A stretch of 35,248 nucleotides of DNA from Rothia mucilaginosa. GTDB taxonomy: Bacteria; Actinomycetota; Actinomycetes; Actinomycetales; Micrococcaceae. Shown here in pieces: positions 24,386 to 32,301 of this stretch. Both the position numbers and the translations under genes were made by a program. The stretch lies in NCBI RefSeq assembly GCF_001061665.1, contig NZ_JVSP01000001.1, positions 1 through 35,248 on the forward strand, given 5' to 3'. Each line of letters begins with the position of its first letter. Within the stretch, counting starts at the first letter, position 1. A model generated the notes under the pieces. That model had not been told where the DNA came from, did not search any database, and saw nothing but the letters and a program-made list of their open reading frames with translations.

Positions 24386-24424
24386 ATAGAGAGAGTGGCA
24401 GTACCGCCGGTCAATGCACTCTAA

Positions 24425-24453
24425 ATTATAGGTATAACCTTAGAAAAAGTTAA
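24425..24453 (-). promoter_or_regulatory. Promoter of surface-array protein C gene
   Basis: TTAACT (24453-24448) and a perfect TATAAT (24430-24425), minus strand, are 17 bases apart. An AGGT-ATA-ACCT palindrome (24430-24440) lies in the spacer and touches the -10 element, so it could be an operator. The promoter directly abuts the terminator of protein D. Confidence 0.65.
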
Positions 24454-24500
24454 AGACGGGGGGACGCTTCTTTTGTTACAAAGAAGCATCCCCTCGTCTT
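24453..24500 (-). terminator. Terminator of surface-array protein D gene
   Basis: A stem of about 21 bp (24453-24473 with 24480-24500, one wobble and one mismatch) and a 6-base loop, followed on the minus strand by a T-rich tail that includes five consecutive T. It is the clearest intrinsic terminator in the array. Confidence 0.85.
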
Positions 24501-24540
24501 ATCTCACGTTATGGCTTGCGAGAGGGTATTTATCAGCATT

Positions 24541-26481
24541 TTAGGAGCGGGAAGTGAGTTGCACATCACGGCGGCCACGGCGGGTCAGGAAGGCACCCGC
24601 AACCAGAGAGAGCGACCCCACCGCGCTAATCGTCAGTATCCCGGAGGCGCCCGTTACAGCCAGCTGCTCACGCTCACCCTTGGAGGCCGAAGCCGTAGCC
24701 TCCTGAGGCTTCTGTCCGGCACGGTCGGTAGCGCCGCCGGTAGCACCCTCGGTAACCGGAGCAGATTTGGGCGAAGCCGACTCATAGGATACAGGAGCCT
24801 CGGATGCGACAGCCACAGGAGCGGACTCCTTCGACTCTTCGGCCGGTGCCGGGGCGCTATCGGAGGGAGTAACCGAGGGCTTCTCCTCCGTCGGCTTTTC
24901 AGCAACAGAGTCACCGTAGCTCGGCTCCTCAGTTGCCGGCACTTCGGTCTGCTCGGCAGGCAGCGAGTCGGAAGGACGCGAAGCATCCACGCCGTCACGC
25001 TCCACTGTGAAGCCGCCGGTCACGATCTGCACGGTTCCTCGGGAATCCTCGTAGACTGCGCTTACACGGTAGGTCGTACCCGGCTTCAGGGCGTTGCCCG
25101 GCACCTGAAGATGCGCGGAGAAGGAACCATCCTCCACACGAGCTTCCCCGGAGGCAATGGCCTCACCGGCGGTTCGGCCGTTAGAATCCAGCGCGTGCAC
25201 CTGCAGGGCCACGGGACCGGAACCTTCGAGACCTTCACCGGTGAAAGTGAGCGTCTTTTCCGAGTCATTCTCGGGGACTGCGGTCTCTTCCACGCGCAGG
25301 CGAGCACCCACGGCCACGGATGAATGATTCGTCGATTCGGCTGACTCCTGCTCCTCCGCGCGATCTGCCGAGGCGTCGCGCACCCGGTCGAACTGAGTGT
25401 TACGCGGCAGGTCGTAGTGGCGTCGAGGGTCGGTTTCCGGGAGCACGGGGTCCTGTTCCTCAGCGGAAACAATGGAAGCCTCAGAAGCTTCCGGCTCGGA
25501 GGTCGCGGGGCGAGGGGCCGCCGGGATCTCTTCCGCCTGCGCTTCAACCTCTTCGTCGGCAGGCTCCGCGACTGCAGTCTCAGCAACGCTCCAGCCATTG
25601 GTGAAGGGAATCTCGACACTCTGAGCTGCTAGGCCTCGGGAAGCTGAAGGGGCAATTTCAACGTTCAGCACGTAGCGCAGATCGGGATGCACATCTTGCA
25701 GAACGGCTAGGCGCGCACCGGGTACCTCGATGCCGTCCAGAAGCGTGCCGTTGACAACATCGGCTCGTGCCGGGGAGGCAGCCAGTACGTGGCGATTGCC
25801 CTGCTCATCAACGGCGTAAATCGAGGTCATGATCTCGAAGGCCTGCGCATCGCCCAGACCGGTGGCCTTGTAGACGATCAGGTTCTGCTCCTGCGGAATT
25901 TCCAACTGACCCGACAGGATCTGGGCATTGAGCGGCTCATCCTGAGTATCCGCAGGCTGCACCTCCAGGGGCGTCCATGAATTGTAGGAGGTGTCTTCGA
26001 CGGAATAGCCGAGATCGGGGTTGACGACGGCGGTTGCCACCACGTACTGCTGGTTGGGGTCGAGGATTCCCGCAGGCAGGGTGAGCTGGGTGCTAAAGCT
26101 ACCCTCGTGCACATCGGAGACGGGGACGAGGGTCATGGTCACCGCACGGGCACGGCTCAGGGCAGCCAGGGGGTACTTGCGGTACTCACTGACGTACACG
26201 GCGATGCCATGCTTCTCAACGTCCTCGCCCAGAAAACCACTACCGCTAACGGTGATACTCTGGGAACGCGCGGGGTTGATGGCAGCACCCTGTTCGACCT
26301 GCACCGAGGGGCGCACATCGCGGTCAGAATGCTGGGCGCGGTTCTGCTGAACGTTAGAGGAGGAAAGGCCGCCCGCATTGTGCACTGGAATCGCGGCCTG
26401 GGCCGCACCGGTGCCGGCGGTCAGAACGGAGGCCGCAATGGCGGCCGTTGCTCGGGTCTTTGAGTGAGCGGGATCGGGCAT
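24541..26481 (-). CDS. Surface-array protein D, LAVTG cell-wall anchored
   Basis: 646 residues. Signal peptide ~1-30 (AQA/A). Three beta-rich modules: ~58-175 (SITVSGSGFLG, GIAVYVSEYRK, SFSTQLTLPAGIL), ~185-293 (divergent), and ~400-495 (the array module, LTFTGEGLEGSG, ALDSNGRTAGEAIA, SAHLQVPGNAL, TYRVSAVYED). The first module resembles the Ig-like segment that accompanies HtaA domains in other actinobacterial proteins; this is from memory and unverified. An acidic Pro/Glu/Ala linker separates modules two and three. LAVTG at 607-611, a hydrophobic segment and RRGRR form a sortase signal. The ATG at 26481 has AAAAGGTG upstream. Probably wall-attached; ligand unknown. Confidence 0.84.
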   Translation of the reverse strand: MPDPAHSKTRATAAIAASVLTAGTGAAQAAIPVHNAGGLSSSNVQQNRAQHSDRDVRPSVQVEQGAAINPARSQSITVSGSGFLGEDVEKHGIAVYVSEYRKYPLAALSRARAVTMTLVPVSDVHEGSFSTQLTLPAGILDPNQQYVVATAVVNPDLGYSVEDTSYNSWTPLEVQPADTQDEPLNAQILSGQLEIPQEQNLIVYKATGLGDAQAFEIMTSIYAVDEQGNRHVLAASPARADVVNGTLLDGIEVPGARLAVLQDVHPDLRYVLNVEIAPSASRGLAAQSVEIPFTNGWSVAETAVAEPADEEVEAQAEEIPAAPRPATSEPEASEASIVSAEEQDPVLPETDPRRHYDLPRNTQFDRVRDASADRAEEQESAESTNHSSVAVGARLRVEETAVPENDSEKTLTFTGEGLEGSGPVALQVHALDSNGRTAGEAIASGEARVEDGSFSAHLQVPGNALKPGTTYRVSAVYEDSRGTVQIVTGGFTVERDGVDASRPSDSLPAEQTEVPATEEPSYGDSVAEKPTEEKPSVTPSDSAPAPAEESKESAPVAVASEAPVSYESASPKSAPVTEGATGGATDRAGQKPQEATASASKGEREQLAVTGASGILTISAVGSLSLVAGAFLTRRGRRDVQLTSRS

Positions 26482-26989
26482 GAAACACACCTTTTCTGTG
26501 AGTGTGAACGATACCCTTTACGCGACAACGACGCCTCAATTCCCGGCGGGAAGATGTACGGTTGGTTCCTTCGCGAGGTTGGTAACCTTGCGATAGGGGT
26601 CTCCTCGGCATGGGCGATGGGTTCCGAGAGGTAAAACTCTCAATCTCCATCTGAGGTGGAAGTCCGCGCGAGGGGAATCGCTCTATTTATCGGTAGTTCC
26701 ACACTATCAATAGAAAAAGCCTCTTGAGGCCCAATACGCTTTACGAGCCAACTATTTTTTTATGCAATGAACCACAAAACGGGTTTTTTACCCAAATCTC
26801 CCCCACTAATCATCCGCAAAACATATCGACTAGGTAAAATACCTCAACTCTCCCTTCAAGGTGAGGGTTTGAAGCGAACGTAAATAGGTAGACTCTGCAG
26901 TGCTATATGTGCACATTTATGCACATATAGTTATTTTCTTTCGGGTGTAAGGTTTTTGAGGTCTCGCATCAATCAGTAGCGCCAATCCC
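26482..26989. other. Intergenic region with palindromes before surface-array protein D
   Basis: 508 bases without a supported gene. The end next to protein D resembles the leader of protein C. Noted further out: GCCT/AGGC with five T on the minus strand (about 26733-26715), a weak terminator-like element; AGGTA-AAA-TACCT at 26832-26844; and the long palindrome at 26903-26930. No convincing promoter was found. Confidence 0.5.
26903..26930. promoter_or_regulatory. 11-bp perfect AT-rich inverted repeat
   Basis: CTATATGTGCA (26903-26913) and TGCACATATAG (26920-26930) flank a 6-base spacer. The left arm overlaps a second palindrome, ATGTGCACAT (26907-26916). It lies 60 bases past the stop of the oxidoreductase gene. 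The AT-rich stem and overlapping palindromes look more like a protein-binding site than a terminator, though a T-rich tail follows on the plus strand. Confidence 0.45.
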
Positions 26990-27997
26990 CTATTCACCGG
27001 CGATGCGAATGACTCTCTTGCCACGCGTGTGACCGGCCTGCAAATCGCGGTAGGCCGCACGGACATCCTCAATCGTGAACCCGTACACACGATCCAAGCG
27101 AATTGACACCTTCCCATCGGCGACCAGCTCGGCTAGGGTCTCGAAGTCCCCGTGTTCCGAATGGCGGGGGCCCGTAAACTGTGCTCCCCTAATCATGACC
27201 TTGGGCGAGGGAACGAGGGTTCCAATGTCCTTGCCCTTCAACCCCAGCGAAAAGGCTAGGGTCACGTAGTCGCCACCGTAGCAGTCCAGGAACTTTGTCA
27301 CGCGACCCTCGGCCGCCTTGCGCACTCGTTCCCCCACGCCCTCGCCATAAGCAACCGGCACGGCCCCCAACGACCTGATAAACTCGGCATTCGCGGCCCC
27401 TGCAATGCCAATGACGCGTGCACCGCGAGCCACGGCATACTGCACGGCGACGGACCCAATTCCGCCCGAAGCCGCGGAGATGACCACCGTATCGCCCTCC
27501 CCCACGCCAATATGGCGGAAGGCGCCTCCCACGGTCAGAGCCGCGACACCCATTGCGGCCGCGTGCTCAAAATCAATGGAGGCGGGCTTAGGCGCAATGT
27601 CGCCGATGTTCACACAAATTTCCGTGGCCAGAGATCCCCGTTTGGTGCCCAGACCGGGGGCACTAACGATGGTTCCGAAGACATCGTCGCCCACGCGATA
27701 GCCCGATACGCCGGGCCCCACCTCGAGCACCGTGCCGGAGAAATCACGCCCCACTCCGCGAGGGAACTGCGATTTCTTTGATTCAAACCAGCGGCGGGGG
27801 TTCCTGATTTTCATGGCGCGCGAGAGCATCTTGAGCTGCGGAGAGCCCTCAAAAATCTTATAGTCCACGGGGTTCAGGCCGACCGCACGCACCGCAATCT
27901 TTACCTGCCCCGCTTCGGGGCTCTCCCCCGGTACGCTCACGAGCTTCAGATTCTCCACGGGCCCAAAGCGGTCGTACTGCACTGCCTGCACGCTCAT
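26990..27997 (-). CDS. Medium-chain (zinc-independent) oxidoreductase, quinone reductase-like
   Basis: 335 residues of the MDR superfamily. The N-terminal GroES-like domain contains VGLNPVDYKIFEGS and GRDFSGTVLEVGPGVSGYRVGDDVFG. The Rossmann domain begins at about 165 with GEGDTVVISAASGGIGSVAVQYA, an NADP-binding AASGGIG variant. The C-terminal part lacks the structural and catalytic zinc cysteines, as in NADPH:quinone reductases and enoyl-type members. The substrate cannot be inferred. The ATG at 27997 begins the conserved domain; the ribosome site is poor (GAGGGG about 15 bases away). It stands between two surface-array genes without an obvious functional link and may simply have been inserted there. 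Confidence 0.88.
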   Translation of the reverse strand: MSVQAVQYDRFGPVENLKLVSVPGESPEAGQVKIAVRAVGLNPVDYKIFEGSPQLKMLSRAMKIRNPRRWFESKKSQFPRGVGRDFSGTVLEVGPGVSGYRVGDDVFGTIVSAPGLGTKRGSLATEICVNIGDIAPKPASIDFEHAAAMGVAALTVGGAFRHIGVGEGDTVVISAASGGIGSVAVQYAVARGARVIGIAGAANAEFIRSLGAVPVAYGEGVGERVRKAAEGRVTKFLDCYGGDYVTLAFSLGLKGKDIGTLVPSPKVMIRGAQFTGPRHSEHGDFETLAELVADGKVSIRLDRVYGFTIEDVRAAYRDLQAGHTRGKRVIRIAGE

Positions 27998-28332
27998 CGT
28001 TTCTCATTCCCCTCTTCCCGATTCGGGAGGTATTCTGCAACCTAACGGCAAATTCTTCGACAGGGTTATCCGGGCCCCTCGAAATTCGAGGCTTTCACTT
28101 CCGGGACGCTCGGAACCGATAAACCCCCACCCCCGCGAGCGCGGGAACCCTGTCATGAACAAATCGACACCGGTCTGTCCGTCCATTGCGGCTGCAACGT
28201 TCCGTGGAGCGCCGCATCGTGCGCCCTCACTATTCTGAACACACAGAAACGTCCTCGCGGTCTCCCGAGATTATTTTAATCCCGAGGAAACCGCGAGGAC
28301 GTTTCATACGGCGTTACGCGAAAGGATCAACC
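27998..28332. other. Intergenic region before the MDR oxidoreductase
   Basis: 335 bases with no supported gene. It contains a small CCCGCG/CGCGGG hairpin near 28129-28142 and, at the far end, the terminator of the next array gene. No promoter hexamers stand out. Confidence 0.4.
28246..28305 (-). terminator. Terminator of surface-array protein E gene
   Basis: GAAACGTCCTCGCGGT (28246-28261) pairs perfectly with its complement at 28290-28305 (16 bp). The 28-base loop contains further partial pairing. It lies 27 bases past the stop at 28333. Confidence 0.8.
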
Positions 28333-30153
28333 CTAGAGGCTGCGGCGACGCAGAAGCATCAGCGCAGCACCGGCGATCAGCGCTGCGGCGCCGACACCGG
28401 CAATACCTGCGACACCTTCAGCGCCGGTGTGAGCCAGCTGCGGCTTCGAAGAGCTATCCGAAGTGGTGCGGCCGGCGGTATCGCGAGCGCTCACGGTGTG
28501 GCCACTCTGGGAAGAAGCGGTCACCGGGGTGTTACCAACCTTGGCCTTGGGAGCCTGCGAGGAGGGAACGCGAGTCTCGGTCACGGTCACGGAACCGTCC
28601 TCGCTCATTTCCGCGGTGAAGACGCTGGTGGTGCCGTCGCCGTTATCGCGAACGGTGGTGTTATCGTCGTTGCTTGCCGCGGGCACCGTGGGGGCCGGGT
28701 GGTCCGCATCGCTCACGGAGGCGGTGGTGACAGCTACCTGATGTACCAGGCCGTTCGGGTCGCTGGTAGCCACGAGCGCGTACACGTAGCCGGGCAGCAG
28801 ACGATCGGCACGCACGGAAAGCTTGGTGGTGAAGGTGCCCTCCATAATCTCGGATGCGGGCACATCCTGAACAGCCAGAGCCTCACCGGTGATGTTGCCG
28901 TCGGCATCCAGGCGGTAGATGGCCACCTGCACGCCGCGGGAAGCAGATTCGTGGGTGAATCCCGCGCCGTTGACGGTCACCACGTTGTACTCATCGTTCG
29001 GGTCCAGGCTTGCGCTCTCGGTGGTGAGGGTCGCGTTCTGGGGTTCAGGTACTGCCGGGGTCTCGGGAGCCGGAGTCTCGTCGGCCTTGGGAGTCTCTGC
29101 CTTGGGGGTTTCGGGAGCCGGAGTCTCGGGGGCCGGGGTCTCATCAGCCTTAGGGGTCTCCGGAGCCGGAGTCTCGGGGGCGGGAGTCTCATCAGCCTTG
29201 GGGGTCTCGGGGGTGGGAGTCTCGTCTGCCTTGGGGGTTTCCGGGGCGGGGGTCTCATCAGCCTTGGGGGTGTGATCACGCGGAGTGGTAGTCTCGGTTA
29301 CCTTGAAGGAGGAAAGAGCCACCAGCTTCTCGGCGGGCTGAGCCTGGGGGTTGCTGACAGCAACCAGAGCGTAGGATGCGCCGGCGGGAAGCTGGGCTGC
29401 GGGAACGCTGAGGGAAGCGTTGAATGCGCCGTCCTTGATCTGTCCAGCGTCAACGGTGATGGTTGCAATCGGTTCACCGGTAATCTGCTGGTTAGCGTCC
29501 AGAGCGTAGATGCTCACGTTAACAGAGGCACCCACCTTGGCCCCCTGGAAACCGGATGCACGAACCGTAATGGTATTGATGGTGGCATCTGCGGGGAAGT
29601 CGGTTTCCTCAATCTCGATGGCGGGATTGGCCTGCTCGGTCTTGGGATCTGCCTTCGGGGTTTCTCCGGTCTTGGGGGCCTCGGTAGCAGCGGGGGCCGG
29701 TGCCTCAGCCTTGGGTGCTTCGGTAGAAGCCGGGGCCGGGGCCTCAGCCTTCGGTGCCTCAGCCTTGGGAGCCTCGGTAACAGCCGGGGCCGGTGCCTCA
29801 GCCTTGGGTGCTTCGGTAGCAGCCGGGGCCGGTGCTTCAGCCTTGGGTGCTTCAGTCTTCGGTGCCTCGGTAGCAGCGGGGGCCGGGGTCTCAGCCTTGG
29901 GTGCTTCAGTCTTCGGAGCCTCGGTAGCAGCCGGCGCCGGAGCTTCAGCCTTCGGTGCTTCGGTAGAAGCCGGGGCCGGGGCAGTAACCTCTACGTTTAC
30001 CTCACCGTTGGGGTGCTGCGTGACGGCAACAGTCGTACCGCTCTGGTCTGCGGGAGCCTCAGCCGCAAAGGTTGCCGGAATAGCGGCAACGGAGCCTGCG
30101 GTAAAGGCTGCCGCTGCTGCAATCTTGTAGACGCGACGGGTAGTCTTCGACAT
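28333..30153 (-). CDS. Surface-array protein E, LAHTG cell-wall anchored
   Basis: 606 residues. Signal peptide ends at FAA (about residue 30). A Pro/Ala/Glu repeat region (TEAPKAEAPAPA, ~57-165) is followed by array module 1 (~185-285: NTITVRASGFQG, YALDANQQITGEPIA, ASLSVPAAQL, YALVAVSN). Then comes a DETPAPETPKA repeat linker and module 2 (~365-470: NVVTVNGAGF, YRLDADGNITGEALA, TKLSVRADRL, YALVATSD). LAHTG at 573-577, a hydrophobic segment and RRRSL form the sorting signal. The ATG at 30153 has GAGGA five bases upstream. This member shows the module most clearly because it has two copies. A wall-attached surface protein on flexible stalks; ligand unknown. Confidence 0.87.
   Translation of the reverse strand: MSKTTRRVYKIAAAAAFTAGSVAAIPATFAAEAPADQSGTTVAVTQHPNGEVNVEVTAPAPASTEAPKAEAPAPAATEAPKTEAPKAETPAPAATEAPKTEAPKAEAPAPAATEAPKAEAPAPAVTEAPKAEAPKAEAPAPASTEAPKAEAPAPAATEAPKTGETPKADPKTEQANPAIEIEETDFPADATINTITVRASGFQGAKVGASVNVSIYALDANQQITGEPIATITVDAGQIKDGAFNASLSVPAAQLPAGASYALVAVSNPQAQPAEKLVALSSFKVTETTTPRDHTPKADETPAPETPKADETPTPETPKADETPAPETPAPETPKADETPAPETPAPETPKAETPKADETPAPETPAVPEPQNATLTTESASLDPNDEYNVVTVNGAGFTHESASRGVQVAIYRLDADGNITGEALAVQDVPASEIMEGTFTTKLSVRADRLLPGYVYALVATSDPNGLVHQVAVTTASVSDADHPAPTVPAASNDDNTTVRDNGDGTTSVFTAEMSEDGSVTVTETRVPSSQAPKAKVGNTPVTASSQSGHTVSARDTAGRTTSDSSSKPQLAHTGAEGVAGIAGVGAAALIAGAALMLLRRRSL
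29030..29275. repeat. Repeats coding the DETPAPETPKA linker
   Basis: Related units coding PKADETPAPETP repeat through this stretch between the two modules of surface-array protein E. Unit lengths are multiples of three. The region is likely to vary in length between strains. Confidence 0.75.
29640..29990. repeat. Repeats coding the TEAPKAEAPAPA stalk
   Basis: Units coding TEAPK(A/T)EAP and APAPA(A/S) recur about eight times near the N-terminus of surface-array protein E. The encoded segment is an extended Ala/Pro/Glu/Lys chain. Confidence 0.75.
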
Positions 30154-30579
30154 TGTTCCTCGATCTCTGAATCATCGGTGGTGAACCCCGGGAATATGCG
30201 CCCCCCTCTTCGAAGGCCATCGGGTGTTCAATATGGGTGTGATGCTAAAAGGCTAACATTCGCCCCTGTTCTTACCGGCACCCTATCGCATCCTCTATTC
30301 AAGTGTTATCAAATCGTTATAAAACACTCCCCTATAAAGAGGTTGCATACATACCAATTCGCTTACTTGAGTTCTCCGTATCAGGATATGACGATTCTTA
30401 AACTTCCCTTTTGCTGACGTTTAACGAACCTATGCATTATTCCGTGAGGAAAAACCTTATAACTACCTGAGAAAACCCCGCTTCGGGGAGCGAGCTTTCA
30501 CCCATCCTCCAAGCGGGGTTATGCGCGTATTATCCGCAGAACTTCTCAATGAGGGGTTGCAGAGAGGGCCGATGGCACG
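30154..30579. other. Intergenic region between protein E and the SDR gene
   Basis: 426 bases with no supported gene, AT-rich from 30290 to 30470. It contains GTTAGCCT (minus strand, near 30251-30258), equal to the core of a DtxR half-site, and a GTGTT/AACAC inverted repeat at 30303-30327. The SDR terminator is at its far end. The protein E promoter was not pinned down. Confidence 0.4.
30472..30520 (-). terminator. Terminator of the SDR gene
   Basis: On the minus strand CCCCG-AAG-CGGGG (30488-30476) is followed by TTTTC, a compact intrinsic terminator. An alternative longer 10-bp pairing uses AACCCCGCTT (30474-30483) and AAGCGGGGTT (30511-30520). Confidence 0.75.
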
Positions 30580-31380
30580 CTACCCCTCGGCGCGAATCAC
30601 CTTGAACTGGCTGGCCTGAGCCACCGGGCGCAGGGTAATGCGGTCCAGGTTAACGTGGTGCGGAACGTTGAGCGCAAAGGTTACGGTCTGCGCTACGTCC
30701 TCGGCGGTAAGCGGATTCGGTACGCCCTCATACACGCGGTCGGCGGCCTCCTGCGAACCCAGGCGGTTCAGGGAGAACTCTTCGGTGTGCACCATGCCGG
30801 GGCAAATCTCGATGACGCGCACGTTATGTTCCGCCTCCTCCAGGCGGAGCGCCTCGGTCAGGCCGCGAGCGCCAAACTTTGCGGCGTTATACCCGGCGCC
30901 ACCCTCGTACCCATGCTCGGCAGCGGTGGAGGTCAGATTCAGAATCGTGCCGTGACCATTCTGGCGCAGTGCCCCGCTGAAGGCGCGGACCGTATTCAGG
31001 ATTCCCAGCACGTTCATGCGGTACATCTGCAGGTAATCTTCGGGCTTACCCTCCGAGACGGGATCCAGGCCGATGGCTCCCCCGGCAATATTGACCAGGG
31101 CGTCAACGGTTCCCTGCTCACCCAGGATCTGCTCGGCGGCAAAAGCAACGGCGGTCTCGTTGGTTACGTCGCAGGTGACCGGATGCGCCCCAGTCTCCTG
31201 CTGCAGGGTGTAAAGACGGTCGGTGCGGCGAGCCAGAGCGTACACCGTCCACCCGGTGGCAACCAGCTGATGCACGGTAGCTCGACCAATTCCGCTGGAC
31301 GCGCCGGTCACCACGGCCACTTTGCCGTCTCCGGCCCAGGAGCGAAAGGGAGATGGAGGAATGTAAGTGTTCTTAGTCAT
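30580..31380 (-). CDS. Short-chain dehydrogenase/reductase
   Basis: 266 residues, classical SDR fold. The coenzyme-binding TGASSGIG is at 25-32, followed by LARRTDRL (Arg residues suggest NADP(H)). NIAGG is at 97-101, and the catalytic Ser151, Tyr164 and Lys168 (GYNAAK) are all present. ICPGMVHTEEF follows, as in the serine 3-dehydrogenase/YdfG-like group, but the substrate cannot be stated. The ATG at 31380 has AGGAT ahead of it. It lies downstream of a small membrane-protein gene on the same strand but beyond a hairpin. Confidence 0.92.
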   Translation of the reverse strand: MTKNTYIPPSPFRSWAGDGKVAVVTGASSGIGRATVHQLVATGWTVYALARRTDRLYTLQQETGAHPVTCDVTNETAVAFAAEQILGEQGTVDALVNIAGGAIGLDPVSEGKPEDYLQMYRMNVLGILNTVRAFSGALRQNGHGTILNLTSTAAEHGYEGGAGYNAAKFGARGLTEALRLEEAEHNVRVIEICPGMVHTEEFSLNRLGSQEAADRVYEGVPNPLTAEDVAQTVTFALNVPHHVNLDRITLRPVAQASQFKVIRAEG

Positions 31381-31400
31381 ATCTTTATCCTAATAAAACG

Positions 31401-31438
31401 ATGCCCGGTCGTGCTCCACAACGAAACACACCGGGCAT
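31401..31438. terminator. Hairpin terminator between membrane-protein gene and SDR
   Basis: ATGCCCGGT (31401-31409) and ACCGGGCAT (31430-31438) form a 9-bp stem, extended by GTG/CAC past a one-base bulge. CGTTTTATT follows on the minus strand and a T-rich tract on the plus strand, so it could work both ways. Confidence 0.7.
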
Positions 31439-31455
31439 ACATTTTTGGTTTTTTC

Positions 31456-31503
31456 GGTTTTCACGGCTCAAGGTTTTCACAGCTCAAGGTTTTCACAGCT
31501 CAA
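31456..31503. repeat. 16-bp tandem repeat, three copies
   Basis: GGTTTTCAC(A/G)GCTCAA occurs three times without gaps; units two and three are identical and unit one differs by one base. It lies between the stop of the small membrane-protein gene (31525) and its hairpin terminator, so it is in the 3' end of that transcript. It codes for nothing. Confidence 0.9.
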
Positions 31504-31524
31504 AAGAACCTCGTCGCCCCCCGA

Positions 31525-31839
31525 TTACTTGCGGCGACGGGGAAGACCCCAGCGGCTACGGCCACCATCGCGGTAGCCGAGGCGGTGCTCAAAGTACACG
31601 GGCGAGCTACTACCGGTCTTCACGGTGTCCGGGGGAACCGTCCCCTCGCGTGCAGACATAAGATAGAGAATCGCGGCACCCGGCACGAAAGCGATAATGG
31701 GAAGAACGAAGCGCATGCGCGCCTCCCCATAGCCGCTTCGCAAGCTAAGGTGCCCGATGCATGCCGCCACCAGTACCACCTGAATCAGTAGAACGGCGGT
31801 CTCGAAAGCACCCAAACCAAAGAAACTAAACGTACTCAT
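31525..31839 (-). CDS. Small two-helix membrane protein, unrecognised
   Basis: 104 residues. Two hydrophobic segments (about 12-30 and 43-60) are followed by a polar, basic tail ending PRRRK. No family recognised. The ATG at 31839 follows a strong AGGAGG with five bases of spacing; a TTG directly before it is unlikely. The codon pattern is like that of its neighbours. Alone in its transcript or co-read with the SDR gene through the hairpin; function unknown. Confidence 0.75.
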   Translation of the reverse strand: MSTFSFFGLGAFETAVLLIQVVLVAACIGHLSLRSGYGEARMRFVLPIIAFVPGAAILYLMSAREGTVPPDTVKTGSSSPVYFEHRLGYRDGGRSRWGLPRRRK

Positions 31840-32028
31840 CAATGCCTCCTCAGGATTGGTACTATTTCAGTCTACGCCCCCGAATGATGCCTGCATAGGG
31901 TCGAGTCACGTGTTGAAATGATCCGCGGAACACATTTACCTTCGGGTATTAATGACCTATTCCTGTAGCATTTCCGAGCAGCGCTTCCGAGGCTTCTCCC
32001 CCGCCACCCCCCTATCTACCGCACCACC

Positions 32029-32301
32029 GTGAAATCTCAACGCCACCGCATCACCGACCTCCGAACCCGCCGCCGAGAATTACAGCAGCGAGCCGCCACG
32101 TACCGAGCTTCCACAGGGACCCCCTACCCCATCGAAGTACATCTACTCCTGGGGCAGACCTACCTGGACCCCGCCTCCTGGGATGAGCTCATCCACTCCC
32201 GCGGACCCGCCGTTGCCCTGCGTCGCGCACGTTTCGCCCCGCGATACGACCGGCTTCTGCGCCGCCTCGAAGAAGCCATCACCCGCTACGAACGCCCCTG
32301 A
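32029..32301 (+). CDS. Small basic protein, unrecognised
   Basis: 90 residues starting at a GTG. Codon third positions are GC-rich as in genuine genes here, and the text is protein-like: an Arg-rich helical start (LRTRRRELQQRA), IEVHLLLGQTYLDPASWDELI, and a helical RYDRLLRRLEEAI end. No family recognised and no export signal. No Shine-Dalgarno is seen, so the start is uncertain. It ends 114 bases before valS and could be co-transcribed with it. Confidence 0.55.
   Translation: MKSQRHRITDLRTRRRELQQRAATYRASTGTPYPIEVHLLLGQTYLDPASWDELIHSRGPAVALRRARFAPRYDRLLRRLEEAITRYERP

Noticed and set aside
26715-26733. GCCT..AGGC with T-run as terminator of the MDR gene
   Set aside because: Only four base pairs can form with a workable loop, and it is about 260 bases past the stop; too weak to list as a terminator.
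28186-30417. Plus-strand open frame with Gly/Leu/Ser repeats opposite surface protein E
   Set aside because: The repeats are just the reverse reading of the Pro/Ala/Glu stalk. The sense frame has a signal peptide and LAHTG anchor.
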